Shown here: positions 26,454 through 36,696 of the stretch, piece by piece
Numbering within the stretch: position 1 is the first letter of the stretch
How the letters are laid out: every line of letters begins with the position of its first letter
Origin: Xanthomonas indica
GTDB taxonomy: Bacteria; Pseudomonadota; Gammaproteobacteria; Xanthomonadales; Xanthomonadaceae
Assembly (NCBI RefSeq): GCF_040529045.1
Contig: NZ_CP131914.1
Location: forward strand, 2,774,501 to 2,838,500
Length of the DNA stretch: 64,000 nt
Direction of reading: 5' to 3'
The notes under the pieces: model-generated
Told to the model about the DNA's origin: nothing
What the model saw: the letters and a program-made list of their open reading frames with translations, nothing else
Databases searched by the model: none
Made by a program: the position numbers and the translations under genes

Positions 26454-27947
26454 ATGAGTCTGTACATCGGTCTGGACGTGGGCACGCAGAGCGTCAAGCT
26501 GCTCGCCTACGATGCCGACACTCGGCAGGTGGTGGCCACCCACGGCCATGCGCTGGAACTGATCAGCCGTGACGATGGCACCCGCGAGCAAGAGGCGCAG
26601 TGGTGGATCGACGGCATCGTTGCCTGCTTCGCCGCACTGAGCGCCGCGCAGCGGGCGCAGGTGCGGGCAATCGCGGTGTCCGGGCAGCAGCACGGCTTCG
26701 TGCCGCTGGACGCGCAGGGCCACGTCACCGCGCCGGTGAAGCTGTGGTGCGACACCAGCACGCAGCGCGAGTGCGAGGAGATCATGGACGCGGTCGGCGG
26801 CGCGCAGCGCTGCGTGGAACTGGCCGGCAACCCGATCCTGGCCGGCTACACCGCCTCCAAGCTGCCGTGGACGCGCAAGCATCGCCCCGATGCCTATGCC
26901 GCGATGACCGCGGTGCTGCTGCCGCACGACTACGTCAATTTCTGGCTCACCGGCGAGCGCTACGCCGAGGTCGGCGATGCCTCCGGCAGCGGTTGGCTGG
27001 ACGTGCGCACCCGCCAGTGGTCGGCGCCGCTGCTGCAGGCGATCGATCCGCAGCGCGACCTGGCCGCGGCGCTGCCGCCGCTGGTGCCGACCGAGACCAG
27101 CTTCGCCCTGTCCGCCGCCGCGGCGCAGACGCTGGGCCTGTCGCGCGAGGTGCGCGTGGCCACCGGCGGCGGCGACAACATGATGGCGGCGATCGGCACC
27201 GGCAACGTGGTGCCGGGGCGGCTGAGCATGAGCCTGGGCACCTCGGGCACGCTGTTCGCCTACGCCGAGCGCCCGGTGGTGGATGCAGAGGCGCGCTGGG
27301 CCGCGTTCTGCTCCTCCAGCGGCGGCTGGCTGCCGCTGATCTGCACGATGAACTGCACGGTGGCCACCGAGACCATCGCGCGCCTGTTCGGCATCAAGAC
27401 CGGGCAGGGCGAGGCATTGCTCGCCGCCACCGAGCCCGGGGCGGACGGACTGGTGCTGCTGCCGTTCTTCAACGGCGAACGCACCCCGAACCTGCCGGCC
27501 GCGCGCGGTTGCCTGACCGGCATGGACCTGCACAACAGCACGCCGGCGCATTTCTATCGCGCGGCGATGGAGGGCGCCAGCTACAGCCTGCGCAACGGCT
27601 TCGACGCCTTCGTCGACGCCGGCCTGCGCTTCGATGCGATCTCCCTCACCGGCGGCGGCAGCAACAGCGCCGGCTGGCGCCAGCTCATCGCCGACCTGTT
27701 CGGGCTGCCGGTGCAGGTGCCGGCACAGGCCGAAGGCGCGGCGTTCGGCGCCGCGCTGCAGGCGCTGTGGGCCGATGGCTGGGCGCAGGGCGAGCGCGCC
27801 AGCCTGGCCGAGGTGGTGCTGCGGCACCAGCAGGACGATGCGGCGCGGTCCGCGCAGCCGGATGCGCAGCGCGGCGCGCAGTACCAGGCGCACTACCAGA
27901 CGTTCCAGCGGCATCTGCAGGCCATCGGGCCGCTGTACGCCGCGTGA
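26454..27947 (+). CDS. xylB: Xylulokinase
   Basis: Phosphorylates D-xylulose to xylulose 5-phosphate for the pentose phosphate pathway. The 497-residue FGGY kinase has '[17 protein letters not shown]' at the N-terminus, '[13 protein letters not shown]', '[14 protein letters not shown]', the '[13 protein letters not shown]' segment with catalytic Asp, and the C-terminal '[25 protein letters not shown]' ATP-binding motif. Start ATG 26454 gives the exact FGGY N-terminus. xylA follows after 34 bp. Confidence 0.95.
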   Translation: MSLYIGLDVGTQSVKLLAYDADTRQVVATHGHALELISRDDGTREQEAQWWIDGIVACFAALSAAQRAQVRAIAVSGQQHGFVPLDAQGHVTAPVKLWCDTSTQRECEEIMDAVGGAQRCVELAGNPILAGYTASKLPWTRKHRPDAYAAMTAVLLPHDYVNFWLTGERYAEVGDASGSGWLDVRTRQWSAPLLQAIDPQRDLAAALPPLVPTETSFALSAAAAQTLGLSREVRVATGGGDNMMAAIGTGNVVPGRLSMSLGTSGTLFAYAERPVVDAEARWAAFCSSSGGWLPLICTMNCTVATETIARLFGIKTGQGEALLAATEPGADGLVLLPFFNGERTPNLPAARGCLTGMDLHNSTPAHFYRAAMEGASYSLRNGFDAFVDAGLRFDAISLTGGGSNSAGWRQLIADLFGLPVQVPAQAEGAAFGAALQALWADGWAQGERASLAEVVLRHQQDDAARSAQPDAQRGAQYQAHYQTFQRHLQAIGPLYAA

Positions 27948-27981
27948 TTTCCTTTCCCCCGCAACGCACCAGGACTTCGTG

Positions 27982-29322
27982 ATGAGCACTTCTGTCTACA
28001 CCGGCGCCAAGGCGTACTTCCCGGGCATCGGCCGCATTCCGTTCGAGGGCAAGGCCTCGGACAATCCGCTGGCGTTCAAGGTCTACGACGCCGGCAAGCG
28101 CATCGGCGACAAGACCATGGCCGAGCATCTGCGCTTCGCCGTCGCCTACTGGCACAGCTTCTGCGGCAACGGCGCCGATCCGTTCGGCCCGGGCACCCGC
28201 GCCTATCCCTGGGACGCCGGCAGCGATGCGCTGGGCCGCGCCGAGGCCAAGGCCGATGCGGCGTTCGAGTTCTTCACCAAGCTCGGCGTGCCGTACTACT
28301 GCTTCCACGACGTGGACCTGGCGCCGGACGCCGAGGACATCGGCCAGTACGAGAAGAACCTCAAGCACATGGTCGGCATCGCCAGGCAGCGCCAGGCCGA
28401 CACCGGGGTCAAGCTGCTGTGGGGCACCGCCAACCTGTTCTCGCACCCGCGCTACATGAACGGCGCGGCGACCAACCCGGACTTCGACGTGGTCGCGCGT
28501 GCGGCGGTGCAGGTCAAGGCCGCGCTGGACGCGACCGTCGAACTGGGCGGCGAGAACTACGTGTTCTGGGGCGGCCGCGAAGGCTACGCCTGCCTGCACA
28601 ACACGCAGATGCGGCGCGAACAGGAGCACCTGGCGCGGTTCCTGACCCTGGCCCGCGACTACGGCCGCAGCATCGGCTTCAAGGGCAACTTCCTGATCGA
28701 GCCCAAGCCGATGGAGCCGATGAAGCACCAGTACGACTTCGACAGCGCCACCGTGGTCGGCTTCCTGCGCCAGTATGGCCTGGACCAGGACTTCAAGCTC
28801 AACATCGAGGCCAACCACGCCACGCTGTCCGGGCACAGCTTCGAGCACGACCTGCAGGTGGCCAGCGACGCCGGCCTGCTCGGCAGCATCGATGCCAACC
28901 GCGGCAATCCGCAGAACGGCTGGGACACCGACCAGTTCCCGGTCGACCTGTACGACACGGTGGGCGCGATGCTGGTGGTGCTGCGGCAGGGCGGGCTGGC
29001 CCCGGGTGGGCTCAACTTCGACGCCAAGGTGCGCCGCGAGTCGTCCGATCCGCAGGACCTGTTCATCGCCCACATCGGCGGCATGGACGCGTTCGCGCGC
29101 GGCCTGGAAGTCGCCCATGCGCTGCTGACCGCCTCGCCGCTGGAGCAGTGGCGCCGCGAGCGCTACGCCAGCTTCGACGGCGGCGCCGGTGCGGCCTTCG
29201 CCGCCGGCAAGAGCACGCTGGCCGACCTGGTGGCGCACGCCGCGCAGGCCGGCGAGCCGACCCAGCGCAGCGGCCGCCAGGAAGCCTACGAGAACCTGAT
29301 CAACCAGTACCTGCTGCGCTGA
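27982..29322 (+). CDS. xylA: Xylose isomerase (class II)
   Basis: Interconverts D-xylose and D-xylulose; metal-dependent TIM barrel. The 446-residue length is that of class II enzymes. Key segments: '[11 protein letters not shown]' (catalytic His and Asp), '[12 protein letters not shown]', '[18 protein letters not shown]' (metal Glu and catalytic Lys), '[18 protein letters not shown]' (metal Glu and His) and '[20 protein letters not shown]'. AGGA lies upstream of ATG 27982. It follows xylB and precedes the sugar transporter. Confidence 0.96.
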   Translation: MSTSVYTGAKAYFPGIGRIPFEGKASDNPLAFKVYDAGKRIGDKTMAEHLRFAVAYWHSFCGNGADPFGPGTRAYPWDAGSDALGRAEAKADAAFEFFTKLGVPYYCFHDVDLAPDAEDIGQYEKNLKHMVGIARQRQADTGVKLLWGTANLFSHPRYMNGAATNPDFDVVARAAVQVKAALDATVELGGENYVFWGGREGYACLHNTQMRREQEHLARFLTLARDYGRSIGFKGNFLIEPKPMEPMKHQYDFDSATVVGFLRQYGLDQDFKLNIEANHATLSGHSFEHDLQVASDAGLLGSIDANRGNPQNGWDTDQFPVDLYDTVGAMLVVLRQGGLAPGGLNFDAKVRRESSDPQDLFIAHIGGMDAFARGLEVAHALLTASPLEQWRRERYASFDGGAGAAFAAGKSTLADLVAHAAQAGEPTQRSGRQEAYENLINQYLLR

Positions 29323-29413
29323 ACCGGGTGCGCAGCGGCGGCCCGGTGCCGTCGCTGCGCACGCCGCTTCCGCGCGCCGGCCGACTCCCTCTTGCACGCC
29401 ACCAGGTGAATCC

Positions 29414-30841
29414 ATGTCCAGTGTTCCGATCGATCGCCACGCCGACGCCGGCGAGAACACCCGCCTCATCATCCTGATCAGCTGCGTCGCCACCATCGGC
29501 GGCTTCCTGTTCGGCTTCGACAGCGGCGTCATCAACGGCACCGTCGATGGCCTCAAGGAGGCCTTCCAGTCCAGTTCCGCCGGCACCGGCTTCGAGGTCG
29601 CGTCGATGCTGCTGGGCTGTGCGGTCGGCGCGTTCCTGGCCGGCTCATTGGCCGACCGCTGGGGCCGGCGCACGGTGCTGATCGTGTCGGCGGCGCTGTT
29701 CCTGCTGTCGGCGCTGGGCGCCGGCGCGGCGCACAACTCGGCGGTGTTCGTGCTGGCGCGGATGATGGGCGGCTTCGCGGTGGGCGCGGCCAGCGTGATG
29801 TCGCCGGCCTACATCGCCGAGGTCGCCTCGGCGCGCTACCGCGGGCGCCTGGCCACGGTGCAGCAGATCGCCATCATCGGCGGCCTGTTCTGCGCCTTCC
29901 TCAGCAACTACCTGCTGGCCAAGGCCGCCGGCGCGTCCACCGAGGCGCTGTGGCTGGGCCAGCCGGCCTGGCGCTGGATGTTCTGGATGCAGGCGGTGCC
30001 GTCCACGGCGTTCCTGCTGCTGTTGCTGGCGATCCCGGAGAGCCCGCGCTTTCTGGTGGTGAAGGGCCGTCGCGAGCAGGCGCTGGCGGTGCTGACCCGG
30101 CTGTACGGCGCCGGCGCCGCGCAGACCAAGCTGACCGAGATCTCCGGGTCGCTGTCGGCCGACCAGCACAAGCCGCGCCTGTCCGACCTGGTCAGCAAGG
30201 TCACCGGCAAGGTCCGCCCGATCGTGTGGATCGGCATCGGCCTGGCCACCTTCCAGCAACTGGTCGGCATCAACGTGGTGTTCTACTACGGCGCGGTGCT
30301 GTGGCAGGCGGTGGGTTTCTCCGAGAGCGATGCGCTGTTGATCAACGTGCTGTCCGGCGCGCTGAGCATCGGCGCCTGCCTGGTCACCGTGGTGCTGATC
30401 GACCGGATCGGGCGCAAGCCGCTGCTGTGGATCGGCTCGGCCGGCATGGCGGTGTCGCTGGCGCTGGTCACCATCGCCTTCGCCAGCGCCTCGCTGGATG
30501 CGGCGGGCAAGCTGGCGCTGTCGCCGGGCATGGGCCGGCTGGCGCTGATCGCGGCCAACGTCTACGTGGTCTTCTTCAACATGTCCTGGGGCCCGGTGAT
30601 GTGGGTGATGCTGGGCGAGATGTTCCCCAACCAGATCCGCGGTTCCGGCCTGGCCGTGGCCGGTGCGGCGCAGTGGATGTCCAACTTCGCCATCACCGTG
30701 ACCTTCCCGGTCCTGCTCGGCAGCATCGGCCTGGCCGGCGCCTACGGCATCTACACCGTGGCCGCGTTCCTGTCGGTGTTCTTCGTGCTGCGCTACGTGT
30801 ACGAGACCAAGGGCAAGGAACTCGAACAGATGCAGGGCTGA
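29414..30841 (+). CDS. MFS sugar porter, probable D-xylose or related sugar:proton symporter
   Basis: A 475-residue, 12-helix inner-membrane transporter of the sugar porter family. Signatures: 'GFLFGFDSGVINGT' in helix 1, 'DRWGRRT' in loop 2-3, 'PESPRFLVVKGR' after helix 6, 'QQLVGINVVFYYG' in helix 7, 'DRIGRKPLL' in loop 8-9 and 'PVMWVMLGEMFPNQIRG' in helix 10, ending 'YVYETKGKELEQM'. The Gln-Gln in helix 7 fits hexose/xylose binding. Position after xylA suggests xylose uptake, though glucose or galactose is possible. Confidence 0.88.
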   Translation: MSSVPIDRHADAGENTRLIILISCVATIGGFLFGFDSGVINGTVDGLKEAFQSSSAGTGFEVASMLLGCAVGAFLAGSLADRWGRRTVLIVSAALFLLSALGAGAAHNSAVFVLARMMGGFAVGAASVMSPAYIAEVASARYRGRLATVQQIAIIGGLFCAFLSNYLLAKAAGASTEALWLGQPAWRWMFWMQAVPSTAFLLLLLAIPESPRFLVVKGRREQALAVLTRLYGAGAAQTKLTEISGSLSADQHKPRLSDLVSKVTGKVRPIVWIGIGLATFQQLVGINVVFYYGAVLWQAVGFSESDALLINVLSGALSIGACLVTVVLIDRIGRKPLLWIGSAGMAVSLALVTIAFASASLDAAGKLALSPGMGRLALIAANVYVVFFNMSWGPVMWVMLGEMFPNQIRGSGLAVAGAAQWMSNFAITVTFPVLLGSIGLAGAYGIYTVAAFLSVFFVLRYVYETKGKELEQMQG

Positions 30842-30936
30842 GGCCGATACGCACGCGCATGCCGTGTCCGGATCGAGGTGTCTGCAGCGAGCGGCTGAAG
30901 GCATTGCCGGATCGGTGGCGGCGCTGCGGGTGCCGT

Positions 30937-31030
30937 ACCCTCACCCCAACCCCTCTCCCGGTGGGAGAGGGGCTTTTGGCCTCTCCCTTCTCCCACCGGG
31001 AGAAGGTGCCCCGTAGGGGCGGATGAGGGT
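30937..31030. repeat. Dispersed inverted repeat (Xanthomonas intergenic type)
   Basis: Starts 'ACCCTCACCCCAACCCCTC' and ends with its approximate inverse '...GGCGGATGAGGGT'. An inner GGTGGGAGAGG / CTTCTCCCACC fold gives a long hairpin. A degraded relative is at 26005-26072. It lies ~95 bp past the sugar porter stop and may act as a transcript 3' end. Confidence 0.75.
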
Positions 31031-31158
31031 CCGGGCGAATCCTTGCGAGCAGGTCCGCGCAGCCCATAGACGTTCATTGATGTCCTCCCGGCCATGGTGC
31101 CGGGCACTCCCAACGGCTGAGGTGTGCGATCGATGGTCCCGTCGGCGTGCGCTTGTTG

Positions 31159-31173
31159 TGTTACTTTATAACA
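31159..31173. promoter_or_regulatory. Candidate Zur box upstream of folE2
   Basis: TGTTACTTTATAACA: 5-bp perfect arms TGTTA/TAACA around CTTTA, 56 bp before the folE2 start. It differs from the TGTTATANTATAACA Zur-box pattern only in the centre. folE2 is a known Zur-regulated zinc-independent substitute for folE. Binding is inferred. Confidence 0.6.
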
Positions 31174-31229
31174 ATTGTCACTCCGGCTTGCTTGCCGTCC
31201 CTCGCTCCCTTGCCGCTCCAGTCGATCCG

Positions 31230-32171
31230 ATGAACCTGCAGATCTCCTCGCCCTTGCCCGATGTCGCTGCCGACGAACCTTCGCAGATCGCCGCACCCCT
31301 GAACTGGGTGGGCATGGACGGCATCGCGGTGCCGATCTGTCTGGAGGTGGGCGAGGGCGCGCCTGCGGCACCCGTGCCGGCGCAGGCCGCGCTCGCCGTC
31401 GACCTGCCGTCGGCGCAGGTCAAGGGCATTCATATGTCGCGGCTGTACCGCCTCCTCGACGAGAGCGCGCAGCAGCCGCTGTCGCCGTCGCGGCTGTCGC
31501 AGTTGCTGCGGGCGATGGTGCACAGCCATGCCGACTGCGCCTCGACCGCAGCGCGGGTGTCGCTGCGCCTGGACCTGCTGCGGCGCAGCCCGGCGCTGCA
31601 CACGCCGGGGCTGGCCGGATGGCGGGCGTATCCGCTGCGGATCGACGCCGAACTGCGCGGCGGCGTGGTCCGTCTGGGGTTGGGCGTGGAGTTGCTGTAC
31701 TCCTCGACCTGCCCATGCTCGGCGGCGCTTGCGCGGCAACTGCTCAGCGAGGCTTTCGTGCAGCAGCACGTGGATCAGGCGTCGGTCCCGCGCGAGGCGG
31801 TGGCGGACTGGCTGCTCCGGCACGGCAGCCATGCCACCCCGCATAGCCAGCGCAGCGTGGCCTCGGTCCGGGTCGGCCTGTCGGCGCGCGCGGTGTGTTT
31901 CGACGCCGAGGGCGTGATCGCGCTGGCCGAGCAGGCTTTGGCCACGCCGGTGCAGGCGGCGGTGCGCCGCGCCGACGAACAGGCGTTCGCGCGCCGCAAC
32001 GGCGAGAATCTGATGTACGTGGAGGACGCTGCGCGGCGCCTGCAGCAGGCGCTGGGCGCGCACTACGCCGAGGTGCAGGTGCAGGTGCGGCATCTGGAGA
32101 GCCTGCATGCGCACGATGCGGTGGCGGAGACCGCGTCGGCGGCGGGGGCGTTGGCCGAGGCCGTCCGCTGA
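31230..32171 (+). CDS. folE2: GTP cyclohydrolase FolE2 (type IB)
   Basis: Converts GTP to 7,8-dihydroneopterin triphosphate for folate and related pterins, using metals other than zinc. The 313-residue protein matches the FolE2 (DUF198) pattern: 'LNWVGMDGIAVPI' near the N-terminus, 'KGIHMSRLYRLL', the metal-ligand site 'YSSTCPCSAALARQLL' (Cys161, Cys163), 'ATPHSQRSVASV' and 'RNGENLMYVEDAARRL'. Start ATG 31230 is in a normal position; the upstream in-frame stretch covers the promoter. A Zur-box-like palindrome lies 56 bp upstream. Confidence 0.92.
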   Translation: MNLQISSPLPDVAADEPSQIAAPLNWVGMDGIAVPICLEVGEGAPAAPVPAQAALAVDLPSAQVKGIHMSRLYRLLDESAQQPLSPSRLSQLLRAMVHSHADCASTAARVSLRLDLLRRSPALHTPGLAGWRAYPLRIDAELRGGVVRLGLGVELLYSSTCPCSAALARQLLSEAFVQQHVDQASVPREAVADWLLRHGSHATPHSQRSVASVRVGLSARAVCFDAEGVIALAEQALATPVQAAVRRADEQAFARRNGENLMYVEDAARRLQQALGAHYAEVQVQVRHLESLHAHDAVAETASAAGALAEAVR

Positions 32172-32363
32172 GATCCGGTGCCAGGCGTCTGCTGGCCGTC
32201 CACCGGGCCGCGCGGTCCGTGGCGACGGCCTGGCTGGCCGCGATCATCCGGGCGGCGTGGCGACCGCGGCCGTTTGCCGGGGATGGGCCAAGCCGCGATG
32301 CGCCGGGTCCAGGATGGCCGGCGCCTGGGCCCCGTCCTGCCCATGCCGCAGTTCCCCGAAACG

Positions 32364-32391
32364 CAAAAAACCCCGCCAAGGCGGGGTTTTT
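32364..32391. terminator. Bidirectional intrinsic terminator between folE2 and tRNA-Glu
   Basis: AAAAAACCCCGCC AA GGCGGGGTTTTT: a GC-rich 7-bp core with A and T runs on the two sides. It can end tRNA-Glu (minus) and folE2 (plus). Confidence 0.88.
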
Positions 32392-32420
32392 GCTGTGTCG
32401 CGCTGCAGCCGAGGCGAGGA

Positions 32421-32495
32421 TGGCGCTCCCTAGGGGACTCGAACCCCTGTTTTAGCCTTGAGAGGGCCACGTCCTAACCACTAGACGAAGGGAGC
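32421..32495 (-). tRNA. tRNA-Glu(CTC)
   Basis: A 75-nt tRNA on the minus strand: acceptor GCTCCCT/AGGGAGC, anticodon stem TGGCC/GGCTA closing loop CTCTCAA, anticodon CTC, T arm CAGGGGTTCGAGTCCCCT, discriminator G and encoded CCA. It reads GAG, the preferred Glu codon in this GC-rich genome. Confidence 0.96.
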
Positions 32496-32579
32496 GTTTG
32501 GTCGCGTCGATTGCAGCGCGCTAGTATATGGGTCTCGCCGCCCTTCGGCAATCCCGCAACCCGATACGGAAGCGCCATC

Positions 32580-33944
32580 ATCAATCCGCCAGTTCCATCG
32601 CCATTCACCCTGCGCGCGATCCCGCGCGATCAGCACCCCATCTCGCGCAAGGACATCAGCCCCAACGCCCTGCGCGTGCTGTACCGGCTGCGCGAAGCCG
32701 GCTTCGGCGCGTACCTGGTCGGCGGCGCGGTCCGCGACCTGCTGGTCCAGGTCCAGCCCAAGGACTTCGACGTCGCCACCGACGCCACCCCCGAGCAGGT
32801 CAAGCAGCTGTTCCGCAACTGCCGCCTGATCGGCCGCCGCTTCCGCCTGGCGCACGTGGTCTACGGCCGCGAGATCATCGAGGTCGCCACCTTCCGCGCC
32901 AACGTCGACGACGGCAGCGGCGACCGCGAGGTGGACAACGGTCGCCTGGTCCGCGACAACGTCTACGGCAGCATCGAGGACGATGCGGTGCGCCGCGACT
33001 TCACCTGCAACGCCTTGTATTACGCCATCGAGGACTTCTCGGTGCGCGACTACACCGGCGGCTTCGAGGACGTGCAGGCGCGGCTGATGAAGCTGATCGG
33101 CGACCCCGAGCAGCGCTACCGCGAGGACCCGGTGCGCATGCTGCGCGCGGTGCGCCTGGCGGCCAAGCTCGATTTCGAGATCGAGGCCGGCACCGCCGAG
33201 CCGATCCCGCGCCTGGCCGGACTGCTGGCCGAGGCCGCGCCGGCGCGGCTGTTCGAGGAAGTGCTCAAGCTGTTCCTGTCCGGCCACGGCGTGGCCAGCT
33301 TCGAGGGCCTGGAACGGCACGGCCTGCTCGCCGCGCTGTTCCCGGAGAGCGCGGCGGCGCTGCGCTCCAACCGCAGCGGCGCATTGCGGCGGATGCTGAT
33401 CGAGGGCCTGCGCAACACCGACAACCGTGTCGCCAACGACGAGCCGGTGTCGCCGGCGTTCCTGTTCGCGCTGCTGCTGTGGCCGGCCTATTGCCGTGCG
33501 TTGATGACCCTGCAGAAGCAGGGCATGCAGATGGAGGAGGCGCAACGCCGCGCCGCCGACCGGGTGACCCTGCACCAACTGAGCACCGTGGCGCTGCCGC
33601 GGCGCTTCTCGCTGCCGATGCAGGAGATCTGGCTGCTGCAGTCGCGCTTCACCTCACGCCAGCGCAAGCGGGTGATGCGCACGCTGTCGCATCCGCGCTT
33701 CCGTGCCGCGTTCGATTTCCTGATCGTGCGCCAGTCCGCCTCCGACGAGCATGCGGCCGACATCGCCTACTGGCGCGAGCTGCAGCAGCAGCCCGGCTAC
33801 GCGCCGCCGCCGCGCGGCTTCGACCCGGAGGTGGACTACGCCGGCGACGAGCTGGCGTTCGCGCCGCCGGCCGACAGCGAAGAGACCCCCAAGCGCCGCC
33901 GGCGCCGGCGCCGCCGCCCGGACGCCACCGCGCCCGTCGAGTGA
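32580..33944 (+). CDS. pcnB: Poly(A) polymerase I, with probable ATC start codon
   Basis: Adds 3' poly(A) tails that mark RNAs for decay. The 454-residue protein has the class II nucleotidyltransferase head 'YLVGGAVRDLLVQVQPKDFDVATDATPE' with the catalytic DxD, 'IEVATFR', 'RRDFTCNALYY' and 'REDPVRMLRAVRLAAKL', and ends in a basic 'RRRRRRRRPD' tail. The conserved N-terminus 'FTLRAIPRDQHPISRKDISP' has no ATG or GTG at a sensible distance. Two in-frame ATC codons (32577, 32580) follow GGAAG at 4-7 bp spacing; the only standard alternative is TTG 32511, without a ribosome-binding site. E. coli pcnB starts at ATT. It overlaps folK by 4 bp (GTGA). Confidence 0.88.
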   Translation: MNPPVPSPFTLRAIPRDQHPISRKDISPNALRVLYRLREAGFGAYLVGGAVRDLLVQVQPKDFDVATDATPEQVKQLFRNCRLIGRRFRLAHVVYGREIIEVATFRANVDDGSGDREVDNGRLVRDNVYGSIEDDAVRRDFTCNALYYAIEDFSVRDYTGGFEDVQARLMKLIGDPEQRYREDPVRMLRAVRLAAKLDFEIEAGTAEPIPRLAGLLAEAAPARLFEEVLKLFLSGHGVASFEGLERHGLLAALFPESAAALRSNRSGALRRMLIEGLRNTDNRVANDEPVSPAFLFALLLWPAYCRALMTLQKQGMQMEEAQRRAADRVTLHQLSTVALPRRFSLPMQEIWLLQSRFTSRQRKRVMRTLSHPRFRAAFDFLIVRQSASDEHAADIAYWRELQQQPGYAPPPRGFDPEVDYAGDELAFAPPADSEETPKRRRRRRRRPDATAPVE

Positions 33945-34450
33945 GCACCGTGGTGGAGACGCCGGTCCAGGCCTGCATCGGCCTGGGCGGCAACCTTGGC
34001 GACGCCGCGGCGACCCTGCGCGCGGCCCTGGCCGCGCTCGACACCCTGCCGCAGACCCGCCTGCTGCGCGCCTCGCAGCTGTATCGCAGCCCGGCCTGGG
34101 GCCGCGAGGACCAGCCGGACTTCATCAACGCCGCGGCGCTGGTCACCACCACGCTGCCGCCGCCGGCGCTGCTGCAGGCGCTGCTTGAGTTGGAAAGCCG
34201 CCACGGCCGCCAGCGCCTGCCCGGCGAGCGCTGGGGCCCGCGTACCCTGGACCTGGACCTGCTGCTGTACGCGCAGGCGGTGATTGACCTGCCCGGGCTG
34301 CAGGTGCCGCATCCGTTCCTGCACCAGCGTGCCTTCGTCCTGCTGCCGCTGGCGGAGATCGCCGCGGAGGCGGTCATTCCGGGGCATGGAACGGTGCGTG
34401 ACGCACGCGACCGCATCGAAACCGGCGGGATCGTGCCAATCGGTAGATAA
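33941..34450 (+). CDS. folK: 2-amino-4-hydroxy-6-hydroxymethyldihydropteridine pyrophosphokinase
   Basis: Transfers pyrophosphate from ATP to the pterin in folate synthesis. The 169-residue HPPK fold shows '[10 protein letters not shown]' at the start, '[10 protein letters not shown]', 'DFINAAALV', '[12 protein letters not shown]', '[14 protein letters not shown]' (two metal Asp) and '[19 protein letters not shown]'. It begins at GTG 33941, overlapping the pcnB stop. panB follows 31 bp later, so pterin and pantothenate genes share a transcript. Confidence 0.95.
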   Translation: MSTVVETPVQACIGLGGNLGDAAATLRAALAALDTLPQTRLLRASQLYRSPAWGREDQPDFINAAALVTTTLPPPALLQALLELESRHGRQRLPGERWGPRTLDLDLLLYAQAVIDLPGLQVPHPFLHQRAFVLLPLAEIAAEAVIPGHGTVRDARDRIETGGIVPIGR

Positions 34451-34481
34451 TGCTCGGCTCATTACCGCAGCACATGAGCTT

Positions 34482-35296
<815 letters not shown>

Positions 35297-35300
<4 letters not shown>

Positions 35301-36136
35301 TCGAGACCATCACCGACCTGGCGCGACTGCGCGCCGTCGTCACCGGCTGGAAGCGGCAGGGCCTGCGCGTGGCCTTCGTGCCGACCATGGGCAACCTGCA
35401 TGCCGGGCATTTCTCGCTGGTGATGCTGGCGCGGCAATACGCCGACCGCGTGGTCTCCAGCGTGTTCGTCAACCCGACCCAGTTCGGCCCGAACGAGGAT
35501 TTCACCCGCTACCCGCGCACCCCGGAAGCCGACACCAGCGGCCTGGAAGGCGCCGGCTGCGACGTGCTGTGGCTGCCGACGGTGGAGAGCATGTACCCGC
35601 TGGGCGTGGAACTGGCGCTGCGCATGCACACGCCCGGCGTCAGCGAAGTGCTGGAGGGTGCCTGCCGGCCCGGCCATTTCGACGGCGTCTGCACCGTGGT
35701 TGCACGCCTGTTCAACCAGGTGCAGCCGGACCTGGCCGCGTTCGGCAAGAAGGACTACCAGCAACTGGCGGTGATCCGGCAGATGGTCGCCGACCTGGCG
35801 TTCCCGATCGAGATCCTGGGCGGCAGCATCGTGCGCGAGGCCGACGGCCTGGCGATGAGCTCGCGCAACCAGTACCTGTCGGCCGAGGAGCGGCCGCGCG
35901 CGGCGCAGATCCACCGCACCCTGCGGGCGATGCGCGACGGTCACCTGGCCGGGCGCCCGCGCGCGCAGGTGGAGGCGGACGCGACCGCGCAGTTGCAGGC
36001 GGCCGGCTTCGAGGTCGACTACAGCGTGCTGCGTGCGCCCGACCTGAGCGAGCCGCAGGACGGTACCGGCCCGCGCGTGGCGCTGATCGCCGCGCGCCTG
36101 GGCCGCACCCGGCTGATCGACAACCTGGAATTCTGA
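35297..36136 (+). CDS. panC: Pantothenate synthetase (pantoate-beta-alanine ligase)
   Basis: Joins pantoate and beta-alanine with ATP hydrolysis to AMP. The 279-residue protein has the nucleotidylyltransferase '[14 protein letters not shown]' (HIGH-like HAGH), '[20 protein letters not shown]', '[18 protein letters not shown]', 'FGKKDYQQL' and '[13 protein letters not shown]' (KMSKS-like). It is coupled to panB by a 4-bp overlap. A REP pair separates it from panD. Confidence 0.96.
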
Positions 36137-36161
36137 GCGCGGCAGGCCCTGGGCCGGTGTC

Positions 36162-36228
36162 GTAGGAGCGGCTTCAGCCGCGACCGGGCTTCCCCGTGAA
36201 CGCCTGTCGTGGCTGAAGCCGCTCCTGC
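36162..36228. repeat. Inverted pair of GTAG REP elements between panC and panD
   Basis: Unit 1 (36162-36183) begins GTAGGAGCGGCTTCAG; unit 2 (36207-36228) is its near-inverse, ending CCGCTCCTGC, with a 23-bp spacer. The same family occurs at 10511-10784. In the middle of the pan operon it may fold in the mRNA and separate panC from panD expression. Confidence 0.8.
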
Positions 36229-36315
36229 GGTGCTGGATGCGAGGCGGCCCGGCCACCACCGCCACCTAACCCTCGGCTGCTAAACTGCGCGTCTTTCCTG
36301 ACCGCAGTCCGCCCC

Positions 36316-36696
36316 ATGCAACTGAGCCTGTTGAAGACCAAGATCCACCGCGCCACCGTCACCCATTCCGAGCTGAACTACGAAGGCTCGATCGCCATCG
36401 ACGGGCTGCTGCTGGAGGCGACCGGCATCCGCGAGTTCGAGCAGGTGCACATCTGGGACGTCACCAACGGCGCGCGGTTCAGCACCTATGCGATCCGCGC
36501 CGACGAGGGCAGCGGCATCATCTCGCTCAACGGCGGCGCCGCGCGCCACGTGCAGGTCGGCGACCTGATCATCATCGCCGCCTTTGCCGGCATGAGCGAA
36601 GAGGAAGCCGCGCGCTTCCAGCCGACCCTGGTCTACGTGGACGGCAACAACAAGATCACCCACACCAACCACAGCATCCCAAAGCAGGCCGCATGA
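36316..36696 (+). CDS. panD: Aspartate 1-decarboxylase
   Basis: Makes beta-alanine for pantothenate. The 126-residue proenzyme cleaves itself between Gly24 and Ser25 in '[12 protein letters not shown]' to form the pyruvoyl cofactor. Lys9 and Tyr22, needed for the active site, are present, as are '[23 protein letters not shown]' and '[10 protein letters not shown]'. Its stop overlaps the pgi start (ATGA), so the two are translated together. Confidence 0.96.
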   Translation: MQLSLLKTKIHRATVTHSELNYEGSIAIDGLLLEATGIREFEQVHIWDVTNGARFSTYAIRADEGSGIISLNGGAARHVQVGDLIIIAAFAGMSEEEAARFQPTLVYVDGNNKITHTNHSIPKQAA

